Positions 9,358 to 17,743 of a DNA stretch of 64,000 nt are shown here, piece after piece. The position numbers and the translations under genes are program-made. The stretch's first letter is position 1. The number at the start of each line of letters is the position of its first letter. This DNA comes from Pleomorphomonas sp. (lineage in GTDB: Bacteria > Pseudomonadota > Alphaproteobacteria > Rhizobiales > Pleomorphomonadaceae): contig JARKNW010000035.1 of assembly GCA_029976075.1 (NCBI GenBank), positions 62,001 to 126,000 of the forward strand. The letters run 5' to 3'. Below the pieces are notes generated by a model, which was not told the origin of the DNA, made no database searches, and worked only from the letters and a program-made list of their open reading frames with translations.

Positions 9358-10101
9358 TTGCGATTTGACCGAAAAATCCTCGACAGCGCGATGTTGAGCC
9401 GCGCGCTGTCGCATATGCTCGCCTGGTACGTTCTGTCGGTCTATCACACCGCGCGGCGAACCGTTGTGCCCACGGACGCCTTCGACGTGGCTCGAGGCGA
9501 AGCACCGGCCATTTTCACCTTCTGGCATGGCCTCGCGATGATGGCGCCTGGTGCCGTGCCGCTCGATCTTCCCATCCTGCCCATGATCGCCAGAAACGCA
9601 GCAGCGGGGATTGTAGCCGACGCCGTTGGCACGCAGGGCTTCCGCACGATACGGGCCTCAGGTTCGCAGCACGTCCACTCCCAACACAAAAAGGGTGGCG
9701 CCACAGGCTTTCGCCAAGCGCTGAGAGAGCTCGCTGCCGGAAACTCCGTGCTCATGACCGCCGACGTGCCCAAGGTGGCACAGGTTTCTGGCAAGGGTGT
9801 CATCCATTTGGCTCGCCTGTCAGGCCGACCCATTATTCCAATCGCCTACGTGTCGCGGCGTGGCCTTCGGTTCAACAATTGGGATCACATGGTCGTCGAT
9901 CTTCCTTTCTCGCGAGCCACGGTCCAACATGGCGCCCCGATCAGGGTTCCCCCCGATGCGGACGAACAGACCGTCGAAAAGCTGAGGCTCCTTCTGACCG
10001 AGGAACTTGATCGGATCACGCAGGACGCCTACCAACGCACGGGAATCGCAGATAAGTTCCACCCTGGCCCCTTGAGACAAGACACTGCTGCCAATGGCTG
10101 A
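9358..10101 (+). CDS. Lysophospholipid acyltransferase-like protein (DUF374)
   Basis: A 247-residue member of the LPLAT-like DUF374 family, which sits with Kdo transferase genes and probably acylates a lipid or LPS precursor at the inner membrane. Visible features are FTFWHGLAMMAP (an HG acyl-transfer motif), [41 protein letters not shown] and GVIHLARLSGRPIIPIAY. The start is uncertain: TTG 9358 gives the longer form and ATG 9391 trims 11 residues. The stop overlaps the waaA start by 8 bases. The family is clear; the acceptor lipid is not. Confidence 0.85.
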   Translation: MRFDRKILDSAMLSRALSHMLAWYVLSVYHTARRTVVPTDAFDVARGEAPAIFTFWHGLAMMAPGAVPLDLPILPMIARNAAAGIVADAVGTQGFRTIRASGSQHVHSQHKKGGATGFRQALRELAAGNSVLMTADVPKVAQVSGKGVIHLARLSGRPIIPIAYVSRRGLRFNNWDHMVVDLPFSRATVQHGAPIRVPPDADEQTVEKLRLLLTEELDRITQDAYQRTGIADKFHPGPLRQDTAANG

Positions 10102-11392
10102 TCTTGGAGATGCGCTGCTTTCGACTTGGATCGCTCTGACTCGGCTTGCCAGCCCGGTTGGTGGGATCATCGTCGGCACGCGTCGCCGCCGTGGCAAGGA
10201 AGATCCTGCCCGCTCGGCAGAGCGGCTCGGGCATCCTTCGGCAGGTCGGCCGGAGGGCCCGCTCGTTTGGGTACATGCTGTCAGCGTTGGCGAAGCGATG
10301 GCGGCAATGCCGGTGATCGACCGGCTGACCGCCGAGGGCAAGAGTGTTCTGGTCACGACAGTCACCACGACGTCGGCTGCGCTGGTGGGCCATCGCCTGA
10401 AACCTGGGTTGATTCACCAGTTCGCCCCCCTGGACCTTGCCGGTCCGGTTGACCGCTTTCTCGCCCATTGGCGCCCGGATCTGGCAGTGTTCGTGGAGAG
10501 CGAGATCTGGCCCGTCGCCATTGGTCGCCTGGCCGATCACGGCATTCCCTTGGTCGTCGCCAATGCCCGGCTGTCGCCCCGTTCTTTCCGCGGTTGGCGG
10601 CGGGCAGCACCGGCGGCACGAGCCGTGTTTCGCCGCATGTCGCTGGTGCTGGCCCAGACCGACGATGACGGAGAGCGCTTTTCCAATCTTGGTGCCCCGG
10701 ATGTCGCGACCTTTGGCAACATCAAGTTCGATGCCGGTCTTCCGGACGTCGGCATCGCAGACCTTGATGCACTGAGGGAAGGCGTTGGCGACCGGCCGAT
10801 GGTGCTTGCGGCATCCACCCATCCAGGAGAGGATGAACTACTACTCACGGCCTTTCTCTCCCTGAAGGAGAAGCGCCCGGAGGCGCTGCTCGTCATCGTG
10901 CCGCGCCATCCGGTACGTGGCGGTGACATAGCCCTTCTTTCCGAGGCGGCCGGCCTGTCGGTGCGTCGTCGCAGCGCAGGCGAGCTGCCCGACGCTATGA
11001 CCGAGATCTATGTGGCCGACACGCTTGGGGAGCTCAGTGCCTTCTTCCGGCTGGCCACTGTCGTTCTGATGGGCGGAACGTTCATCGACGGCATTGGCGG
11101 TCATAATCTCATCGAGCCGGCTCGTCTCGGTGCGGCCGTGATCAGTGGCCCTCACTTTTCCAACTGGATCGACATCTACCGCGCCTTCATCGAAGCGGGC
11201 GGATTGAAGATCGTCCGCTCCCCGGGTGAGCTCGCCGATGCCACGCTGAAGCTGATCAACGAACCTGCCCTGAGAGCGAAGCAGGCGGCAGTTGGCGAGC
11301 AAGTCGTCTCGGGTTCGGCCGGTGCCGTTGCACGAACCATCGACGCCATCATGCCGTTGATCGGCCGAGCCTCTGGTGGCCCGCCATGCTGA
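10094..11392 (+). CDS. waaA: 3-deoxy-D-manno-octulosonic acid (Kdo) transferase
   Basis: WaaA (KdtA) transfers Kdo from CMP-Kdo to lipid IVA at the cytoplasmic face of the inner membrane. The 432-residue protein shows WVHAVSVGEAMAA, the central FVESEIWP motif, VVANARLSPRSFRGW, then FGNIKFD at the domain junction. The C-terminal GT-B half has VLAASTHPGEDELL, RHPVRG, ADTLGELSAFFRLA, and GGTFIDGIGGHNLIEPA. It overlaps the acyltransferase upstream and lpxK downstream (7 bases), so the three are very likely one operon. Confidence 0.96.
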   Translation: MADLGDALLSTWIALTRLASPVGGIIVGTRRRRGKEDPARSAERLGHPSAGRPEGPLVWVHAVSVGEAMAAMPVIDRLTAEGKSVLVTTVTTTSAALVGHRLKPGLIHQFAPLDLAGPVDRFLAHWRPDLAVFVESEIWPVAIGRLADHGIPLVVANARLSPRSFRGWRRAAPAARAVFRRMSLVLAQTDDDGERFSNLGAPDVATFGNIKFDAGLPDVGIADLDALREGVGDRPMVLAASTHPGEDELLLTAFLSLKEKRPEALLVIVPRHPVRGGDIALLSEAAGLSVRRRSAGELPDAMTEIYVADTLGELSAFFRLATVVLMGGTFIDGIGGHNLIEPARLGAAVISGPHFSNWIDIYRAFIEAGGLKIVRSPGELADATLKLINEPALRAKQAAVGEQVVSGSAGAVARTIDAIMPLIGRASGGPPC

Positions 11393-12405
11393 CACCGGCC
11401 TTCTGGTGGAAACGCAAGGGTCTCACTGCCCTGTTGCTGGCTCCCCTAGGCCTTATCTACGGTGCCATTACCGCACGACGCATGCATCGACCCGGCGGCG
11501 CCGAACCGCCACTTCCGCTCGTTTGCGTTGGGAACTTCGTAGCAGGTGGCGCCGGAAAGACTCCCACCGCCATCGCGCTTGCCCATTCAGCCCGTTCGGT
11601 CGGCCTCGATCCATGCTTCCTGACACGCGGTCATGGCGGCCGCCTCAAGGGGCCGGTGCTCGTCAATGTTGATCGCCATACGGCTCGCGACGTCGGCGAC
11701 GAGGCCCTTTTGCTTGCCCGTGTAGCACCGACGGTGGTCGCGCGACGTCGCGCCGAAGCCTTTGCGCTGCTCAGGGCGACGGGTACCGATCTGTGCATCA
11801 TGGACGACGGCTTCCAGAATCCTTCGGTCAAGAAAACCTTCAGCTTCGTGGTCGTGGATGGCGTGGTTGGAGTCGGAAACGGCCTACCGTTGCCTGCCGG
11901 TCCGCTCCGGGCGCCACTTCGCCGTCAGATGATGCTGGCTGACGCGATCATCATCTATGGCGACAGCAAAAACGGTCAACGCGTCGTCCGTACCGCTTCT
12001 CGAGCCGGCAAGCCGGTGTTTCGCGCCGCCTTGCTCTCCAACGCGCCACCAGCCCCAGCCAATCGCAGGCTTTTTGCCTTTGCGGGCATCGGCCGTCCGG
12101 AGAAGTTCTTCCGCTCGCTCGAGGATGAAGGCTACCGGCTTGCGGCCCGTCGGGCTTTTGCAGACCACTATCCCTATCGCTTTTCCGATCTCACACGGCT
12201 CCTTGACGAAGCCGATGCGCTGGACGCCGTTCCGGTCACGACGGAGAAGGACGCCGTACGGCTGCCACGCGGTATCGTCGGCAGCAACTGGTCGCGGGAT
12301 CGCGTCGCCGTCTTCGGTGTGCACACGCGATTTTCGGAAGAACGCGCCGTGGGCTCTTTGCTCCTCGATATCCGCCAGCGTTGGATGGCGCGACATTTCA
12401 GCTAG
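11386..12405 (+). CDS. lpxK: Tetraacyldisaccharide 4'-kinase
   Basis: LpxK phosphorylates the 4' position of tetraacyldisaccharide-1-phosphate to make lipid IVA, the substrate of WaaA next door. In 339 residues there is an N-terminal membrane helix (LTALLLAPLGLIYGAI), the P-loop region VGNFVAGGAGKTPTAIALA, GDEALLLARVAPTVVARRR, and the catalytic-site segment MDDGFQNPSVKK. It overlaps the waaA stop. It converges with the DUF2093 gene across 31 bases that contain a weak hairpin. Confidence 0.96.
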   Translation: MLTPAFWWKRKGLTALLLAPLGLIYGAITARRMHRPGGAEPPLPLVCVGNFVAGGAGKTPTAIALAHSARSVGLDPCFLTRGHGGRLKGPVLVNVDRHTARDVGDEALLLARVAPTVVARRRAEAFALLRATGTDLCIMDDGFQNPSVKKTFSFVVVDGVVGVGNGLPLPAGPLRAPLRRQMMLADAIIIYGDSKNGQRVVRTASRAGKPVFRAALLSNAPPAPANRRLFAFAGIGRPEKFFRSLEDEGYRLAARRAFADHYPYRFSDLTRLLDEADALDAVPVTTEKDAVRLPRGIVGSNWSRDRVAVFGVHTRFSEERAVGSLLLDIRQRWMARHFS

Positions 12406-12438
12406 AGCCAGTATGAAGTTATGGCTGGGCTCTGGCTC
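12405..12438. terminator. Weak hairpin between convergent lpxK and DUF2093
   Basis: GAGCCAG at 12405-12411 pairs with CTGGCTC at 12432-12438 around a 20-base loop. There is no T-run on either strand. It sits exactly between the two convergent stops, so a role in bidirectional termination is possible but weakly supported. Confidence 0.3.
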
Positions 12439-12661
12439 AGCGAGCTCCGGTATGACGGCGATAGGCCGTGAGCGCCGCCTCGGCGTCGATATACGGCTCC
12501 TGATACTCGGCGGACCAGTATTTCAGATCCTGCAGCAAGATAGGACGACCGGTGATCGCGCAACGGACGTAATTGCCGTTGCGGAGGATCTGATAGTCGC
12601 CGTCGAGGTAGCGAATCTGCGCTTCGCCGCCACCGAATGGAGTGTCCATGCTATTCAACAT
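12437..12661 (-). CDS. DUF2093 domain protein
   Basis: A small alphaproteobacterial protein of unknown role with the DUF2093 core AQIRYLDGDYQIL, YVRCAITGRPILLQDLKYWS and a C-terminal EAALTAYRRH. Three starts are possible. ATG 12661 (74 residues) matches the usual family length and has GGAGG 14 bases upstream. ATG 12649 would remove four residues. ATG 12706 would give 89 residues and overlaps the MATE stop as ATGA, which would couple the two genes. I prefer 12661, without certainty. It lies downstream of the MATE gene and probably shares its transcript. Confidence 0.8.
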   Translation of the reverse strand: MLNSMDTPFGGGEAQIRYLDGDYQILRNGNYVRCAITGRPILLQDLKYWSAEYQEPYIDAEAALTAYRRHTGAR

Positions 12662-12702
12662 GGATAGGTGAATAACCTCCAGTTGGCCGTCACGCAAGGG
12701 AA

Positions 12703-14052
12703 TCATGCCGCAACCGCGAGGCGGTCGATCGACCGGCGTGCCAGCCAAAGGGCAGGTACGCCGAACAGAGCGGCACCGATGCTCCACCACAGGATCACCG
12801 CATCAGCGCTTCCATTCCAGACGCCGAGCCAGCAGAAAGGAAGCGTTCCGATCGTCGCCCGCCCCCAGTTGAAGAACGTCGAATAGGAAGCAAAGCCCAG
12901 ATTGTTGAAAGCGGCGTTGGCAACAAACAAGGCGCCGGTGAAGATGAACGTCGGCGCAGCCCAAAGACAGTAGAAGGCGATCATTTCAGCGACACGGCCG
13001 CTCGCCTGAAATGCCCAGTTGATGGCATCGGTTCCCAGAAACAGCAGCAGCCAGATGACCCCGACGTAGACCGCCGTGAACACCGCACTGTCAGCGAGCG
13101 TCTTGCGAACACGATCGAAGCGTCGAGCACCGACATTCTGGCCGAAAATCGCTCCGACCGAACCTGTAAGTGCGAAGATGCCAGCAAAACAGAGGGGATA
13201 GATTCGGCCAATGATCGACCAGCCGGCGACCGCCTCGGTACCGAAGCGCGCGACATAGGCGGTCACCAGCATGTTGCTGACCGGGGTCGCTAGATTGGTA
13301 AGAATCGCCGGGAAAGCGATGGCGAAGAGCGGCCCGGCATCATGTCGGACGTTTGCCATGGTTGGCCAAGCCAGCGCGTTGAGACGGGGCACCAGGCCGT
13401 ACCATCCGACCGCGAGAGCCACGAAGCGGATCAGCACCGTGACAATGGCTGCGCCCGTTACACCCCAGTCGAGAGCAAAAATGAAGATCGGATCGAGAAG
13501 AGCTGTGGCACCTGCGCCGGCAAGGTTGATCCACAGCGTCATGCGTGGCGCGCCAAAGGCCATCAGCACGCCGCCCATGGCCATGCTGAGGGCAAGCAGC
13601 GGCATCCCAAGCATGGTGATCCAAAGGAAATGGCGCGTCACCTCGAATGCTCGACCGTCGGCACCGAGCAGCGCCAGACATGGGTCGAGCACGGTCGCCA
13701 GCGCCACGGTCACAACCGAGGTTGCAACAAACGAAATGACAAGACCGGACGTGGCGACCCTCCGCGCGGCAGCACGGTCTCCCGCGCCGATACGCCGGGC
13801 TGTGTGCGCGGTCACGCCGATGGAAAAACCAATGCCGACCGACACGATGATGAACAGGACCGCTCCGGCGTAGCCCATGGCAGCGGTCAGAACCTCGTCG
13901 TTCAAGAGCGATATGTAGAGGAGATTGACGAGGTCGACGGTGAAGATGGCCATCAGCCCCAACGAGCCGAGAGCGGTCAGCGCCACGACATGGCGAAACA
14001 CCGAACCCTCGACGTAGGCGGCGTCGGCAGGCGCGCGGGGGGCGTGCGTCAT
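12703..14052 (-). CDS. MATE family efflux transporter
   Basis: A 449-residue inner-membrane exporter of the MATE (NorM/DinF-like) family, driven by H+ or Na+ antiport. About twelve hydrophobic helices are visible in two similar halves, for example LMAIFTVDLVNLLYISLL near the N-terminus and GTEAVAGWSIIGRIYPLCFAG in the second half. ATG 14052 is chosen over 14181 because AGAGG lies 8 bases before it and the extra 43 residues are not membrane-like. The TerC gene ends 53 bases upstream on the same strand. Substrate unknown. Confidence 0.9.
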   Translation of the reverse strand: MTHAPRAPADAAYVEGSVFRHVVALTALGSLGLMAIFTVDLVNLLYISLLNDEVLTAAMGYAGAVLFIIVSVGIGFSIGVTAHTARRIGAGDRAAARRVATSGLVISFVATSVVTVALATVLDPCLALLGADGRAFEVTRHFLWITMLGMPLLALSMAMGGVLMAFGAPRMTLWINLAGAGATALLDPIFIFALDWGVTGAAIVTVLIRFVALAVGWYGLVPRLNALAWPTMANVRHDAGPLFAIAFPAILTNLATPVSNMLVTAYVARFGTEAVAGWSIIGRIYPLCFAGIFALTGSVGAIFGQNVGARRFDRVRKTLADSAVFTAVYVGVIWLLLFLGTDAINWAFQASGRVAEMIAFYCLWAAPTFIFTGALFVANAAFNNLGFASYSTFFNWGRATIGTLPFCWLGVWNGSADAVILWWSIGAALFGVPALWLARRSIDRLAVAA

Positions 14053-14105
14053 CGTGAGACCTCTTGTGCGTTCGGCAGCAGACGTAACAAGTGAGGCCGG
14101 AGGCC

Positions 14106-14807
14106 TCAGTTCAACATGTCGTCCGTAGCATCCTTGAGGTCCTGAATCTGGCAGCTTTCCTCGCCCGTAATGCCGGTGCATACCTCGACCGAGCCGCGAT
14201 GGATCATGTCCAGCGAGACATAGAGGATAACCAGCAAGCCAATCCAGGCAATCCAGCGGAAGCGATGCAAGACGCGGGCAATCAGCGTCGCCGCGGCTCC
14301 CATCAGGCCGACTGATAAAAGAAGACCGACCACGAGGACGCCGATATGGTCACGCGCTGCACCAGCCACCGCCAGCACGTTGTCGAGCGACATGGAGACG
14401 TCGGCAAGGATGATCTGGGTCAGGGCCTGCCGGAAGGTCTTGCCAGCCGGTGCCGGCGTTACGTCGCAGGCGCCAGCGTCGAGCGCCTGCTCGGCAGCTT
14501 CCACACCGCGCGCCTCTTCATGGCGGCTAGACCGGATCTCGCGGAACATCTTCCAGCAGACCCACAGCAGCAACACGCCACCGGCCAACGTCAAACCGAC
14601 GACAGCCAGCAAGTGGGTGGTGATAATTGCAAACAGGATCCGGAGCGCGACGGCGCCACCGATTCCCCAGAAAATAACCTTCCGACGGATGGTCGGATCC
14701 ACACCGGCCGCCGCCATCCCGACGACGATGGCGTTGTCGCCTGCCAACACGACATCGATGAACACGACCTGTGCCAGAGCGGCAAGCTCAACCGACAGGA
14801 AATCCAT
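14106..14807 (-). CDS. TerC/YjbE family integral membrane protein
   Basis: A polytopic membrane protein of the TerC superfamily, YjbE-type, a group linked to metal (often manganese) export. The motifs VVFIDVVLAGDNAIVVGMA near the N-terminus and LADVSMSLDNVLAVAG in the second half contain the conserved Asp-Asn pairs expected to line a metal path. ATG 14807 gives 233 residues starting like the family (MDFLSVELAALAQ). A GTG at 14867 would add 20 residues. I looked for a yybP-ykoY manganese riboswitch upstream (14808-14957) and could not recognise one. Confidence 0.85.
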   Translation of the reverse strand: MDFLSVELAALAQVVFIDVVLAGDNAIVVGMAAAGVDPTIRRKVIFWGIGGAVALRILFAIITTHLLAVVGLTLAGGVLLLWVCWKMFREIRSSRHEEARGVEAAEQALDAGACDVTPAPAGKTFRQALTQIILADVSMSLDNVLAVAGAARDHIGVLVVGLLLSVGLMGAAATLIARVLHRFRWIAWIGLLVILYVSLDMIHRGSVEVCTGITGEESCQIQDLKDATDDMLN

Positions 14808-14957
14808 TGAGAACACGGCGTCCGTCCCAACCTTGTTCGGCGAGACGCCGAGGGCTGCCGGGCACACTCCCGGCTGCCGGTGAGGTAGGACGTGCGGACG
14901 AAGAATTCAATGGGCTGAAGACGATTGGCGCCTCGTAACTTTTACGGACGAGCCAAA

Positions 14958-15578
14958 TCAGAGCAGACCATGCGCGACAAGCGACTCCTCGAGCGCGGCT
15001 GGCGTTGTGAAGACAGCGCCGACCAATCCAGCGGCACGCGCGCCCTCGACATTTTCCGGCATATCGTCGGTGAAGAAGCCTTCCTCCGGCGAGAATCCCA
15101 ACTGATCGAGAGCTTTCAGGAACACTTTGGGATCGGGCTTCATCGTAGCGAAGGAGGAAGACACCAAGAAACGGTCGCCGGCGAGGCGAGCAAGGTCCGG
15201 CGCCAGCGTGTGCCTGTAGGCATGGACCAGGGGACCGTTGTTGGTAAGAACGCCCACGGCAGTGCCAGCTGCTACCAGACGCTCGATAAGAGCAAGGGTA
15301 CCGGGTATGAGGCGCATGCCGAGGCGGCGCGCCTCGACCCAGTCCTTGACGGCAAGCGGATACCCGAGCCGCTCGCGCCAGGAGTTGATATAGAGTTCCG
15401 GCGTCGGGAAGGCGCCGCCATCAGCGGCTGCCTCCAACCCCTCCCCCCAGATACGCTCGTTGATGAAGGCCGGGGCAAGTCCGGTGACCTTGGCCAGATA
15501 GGCGATGCGATCGGCACGAGTATAGGTGTAGACGACATCGTCCATGTCGAACAATGCGAAGCGGAGCGCGGTCGGCAT
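14958..15578 (-). CDS. HAD-superfamily hydrolase (subfamily IA)
   Basis: A 206-residue phosphatase-like protein. Motif I is LFDMDDVVYTY, whose first Asp would be the nucleophile; motif II is VGVLTNNGP; motif III Lys lies in MKPDPKVFLKAL; motif IV is FFTDDMPENVEGARAAG. A cap of about 80 residues follows motif I. The substrate cannot be predicted. It starts 3 bases after the tldD stop, so the two genes are almost certainly co-transcribed. Confidence 0.88.
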   Translation of the reverse strand: MPTALRFALFDMDDVVYTYTRADRIAYLAKVTGLAPAFINERIWGEGLEAAADGGAFPTPELYINSWRERLGYPLAVKDWVEARRLGMRLIPGTLALIERLVAAGTAVGVLTNNGPLVHAYRHTLAPDLARLAGDRFLVSSSFATMKPDPKVFLKALDQLGFSPEEGFFTDDMPENVEGARAAGLVGAVFTTPAALEESLVAHGLL

Positions 15579-15581
15579 GGA

Positions 15582-17003
15582 TCAGGTCGCCGTCCCGCCA
15601 ACGGTAACCGCATCGATCCGCAGCGATGGCTGGCCGACTCCAACCGGCACACTCTGACCGGCTTTCCCGCACATGCCGATGCCACGATCGATTTCCAGGT
15701 CATTACCGATCATCGACACGCGTTTCATTGCCTCTGGGCCGTTGCCGATCAGCATTGCACCCTTGATCGGCTCGCCGACCTTGCCGTCCCGCACGCGATA
15801 GGCCTCGGTGCAGTCGAACACGAACTTGCCGGACGTAATGTCCACCTGCCCACCGGAGAAGGAAACGGCATAGATGCCATTCTTCACCGAGGCGATGATC
15901 TCCTCTCGGCTCTTGTCGCCGGAGAGCATGTAGGTGTTGGTCATGCGCGGCATGGGAACGTGAGCGTAAGACTGACGACGACCATTGCCAGTGGATTCTG
16001 CCCCCATCAAACGGGCGTTCTGCCGGTCCTGCATATAGCCGACGAGGCGTCCATCCTCGATGAGCACAGTCCTGCGGCTTGGCGTTCCTTCGTCGTCAAT
16101 TGTCAACGAGCCACGCGCCTCCGGCAATGTGCCGTCATCAACGATGGTAACGCCCTTGGCTGCCACCTGCTCGCCCATCAGCCCAGCGAAGGCGGATGTC
16201 TTCTTGCGATTGAAATCCCCTTCGAGGCCGTGTCCCACCGCTTCGTGCAGCAACACGCCCGTCCAGCCGGGACCGAGCACGACGTCGAACGTGCCGGCCG
16301 GGGCCGGTTTGGCTTCGAGATTGACCAAGGCCTGTCGGAGCGCTTCGTCGACGGCGTGCTGCCAGCGATCGGGCGTGATGAAGCCTTCGAGAGCCAGGCG
16401 CCCGCCTTCGCCATAGGAGCCACTTTCCTGGCGGTCGCCACTGCCAGCGATCAACGACACGTTGACGCGCACCAGAGGCCGAACATCCCTGAGGTGGACG
16501 CCGTCGGCGCGAATGATCTCGACGATCTTGTGGCTAGTGGTGATCGACGCTGTGACCTGCCGAACCCGTGGATCACGAGCGCGCGCCCAGGCATCGATCT
16601 CCGAGAGCAATGCCACCTTGTCCGAGAACGCTGGAGAGAGCAGCGGATTGACGTCGCCATAAAGCTTGCGGTTAGTCGGGCGAGGCGGCTCTGCAAGCGT
16701 GCCAGAATAGCCTGACGACACTGCTTTCACCGCTTCCGCGGCGCGGCGCAAGGCCTTCTCGGAGAGATCGTCGGCGTGAGCATAGCCGACAGCCTCGCCG
16801 GCTACCGCTCGAAGACCAAAGCCCTGATTGACGTCGTAGGTGGCCGTCTTCAGGCGGCCGTTATCGAAGGCCAACGCTTCCCCTTCCGAACGCTCCAGAT
16901 AAAGCTCGCCATCATCGGCGCCGGCGAGCGCGTCGACGACGAGCCGCTGCGTGCTATCGGGATCCAATCCGGCGAGGGCGAGAAGGTCATGGCGTTCGGT
17001 CAT
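15582..17003 (-). CDS. tldD: Metalloprotease TldD
   Basis: TldD is the catalytic subunit of the TldD/PmbA peptidase. The zinc site is visible as HEAVGHGLEGD (HExxxH) after VVLGPGWTGVLL, followed by FAGLMGEQVAAKGVTIVDDG and MTNTYMLSGD. C-terminal motifs include FSGGQVDITSGKFVFDCTEAY and GGTAT at the end. An upstream ATG at 17039 would add 12 residues (MDDPTSDGTLSP). ATG 17003 gives 473 residues, close to family length, and is preferred. The HAD gene follows 3 bases downstream. Its partner PmbA is encoded at 6.8-8.2 kb. Confidence 0.94.
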   Translation of the reverse strand: MTERHDLLALAGLDPDSTQRLVVDALAGADDGELYLERSEGEALAFDNGRLKTATYDVNQGFGLRAVAGEAVGYAHADDLSEKALRRAAEAVKAVSSGYSGTLAEPPRPTNRKLYGDVNPLLSPAFSDKVALLSEIDAWARARDPRVRQVTASITTSHKIVEIIRADGVHLRDVRPLVRVNVSLIAGSGDRQESGSYGEGGRLALEGFITPDRWQHAVDEALRQALVNLEAKPAPAGTFDVVLGPGWTGVLLHEAVGHGLEGDFNRKKTSAFAGLMGEQVAAKGVTIVDDGTLPEARGSLTIDDEGTPSRRTVLIEDGRLVGYMQDRQNARLMGAESTGNGRRQSYAHVPMPRMTNTYMLSGDKSREEIIASVKNGIYAVSFSGGQVDITSGKFVFDCTEAYRVRDGKVGEPIKGAMLIGNGPEAMKRVSMIGNDLEIDRGIGMCGKAGQSVPVGVGQPSLRIDAVTVGGTAT

Positions 17004-17118
17004 CGGCGACAGCGTCCCATCAGATGTAGGATCATCCATAAAAGCAAACGTCCGGCGGCTCTAGCCTCCGGACGCGCAACATGTCGTGTTTCCGGCTGAG
17101 GCGTACAAGTGCAGCCGA

Positions 17119-17649
17119 TCACGGCAGGGCATCGAAGCCCTCCTTGAAGCCCTTCAGCGAGATCGGGATGCCGATACCGTCTTCCGGCGAATCGTAGATG
17201 ATGAACAGGGCCTTGCCGCCATTCTCGAGCTGACCGACCAGATCGTCCTGAAGGACCACTTCGGCATAGCAGCCGCGCGCCCGGCAGCGGACGAAACCAA
17301 CCCGACCGATGTCCTTGTCATCGATCCGGAGACCGAGACCGGCCATCAGATAGACGCCCAGCGGAGCGAGGACCCGCATGATCTTGGCCTTCTTGTCGAC
17401 CGTCTTCACGATCAGAACGGAAAGCCCGATGTTGTCGCGATCTTCTGCCGTGACGTTCTGCACCATCGCGCATTGCTTGTCGCGAGCCCCAACCGGCTGG
17501 TCGCATCGGATCTGCCAGTCGCCGTGCACGGACTCGACCTTGCCGTCAACGAACTCCTGCGCCGCCGCCGCAGACAGCGTCGCCGGCAGCGACCCCAAGG
17601 CAAGCAAAGCGGAAAGGCAGGCGGAAAGAACGGTCCTCATGACGGTCAT
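17119..17649 (-). CDS. Invasion-associated locus B (IalB) family exported protein
   Basis: A 176-residue secreted or periplasmic protein of the IalB family, common in Hyphomicrobiales and named from Bartonella. The biochemical role is unsettled. A signal peptide is clear (MRTVLSACLSALLALGSLP, then an Ala-rich cleavage region). The mature part has VHGDWQIRCD near its start, cysteines in CDQ, QCAM and RCRARGCYAEV, and a Gly-Ile-rich end. ATG 17649 is chosen for the AAGAGG site 5 bases upstream; 17688 would place charged residues ahead of the signal. It lies 115 bases upstream of tldD on the same strand. Confidence 0.85.
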   Translation of the reverse strand: MTVMRTVLSACLSALLALGSLPATLSAAAAQEFVDGKVESVHGDWQIRCDQPVGARDKQCAMVQNVTAEDRDNIGLSVLIVKTVDKKAKIMRVLAPLGVYLMAGLGLRIDDKDIGRVGFVRCRARGCYAEVVLQDDLVGQLENGGKALFIIYDSPEDGIGIPISLKGFKEGFDALP

Positions 17650-17743
17650 GATCCTCTTGTCAACGTCCCAGACCCAGACGACCGGCAACGAATCGCCGGC
17701 CGATCCTTAATCCCACACTTGGCGCGACGCGAAAAGGTGGAGG

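Noticed and set aside
14808..14957. Possible yybP-ykoY manganese riboswitch upstream of the TerC/YjbE gene
   Set aside because: The family is often controlled this way, but I could not find the conserved core or the paired P1 and P3 stems in the 150 bases upstream.
14925..16715. A 596-residue reading frame opposite the HAD hydrolase and tldD genes
   Set aside because: It is antisense to two well-supported genes and carries no conserved motif.
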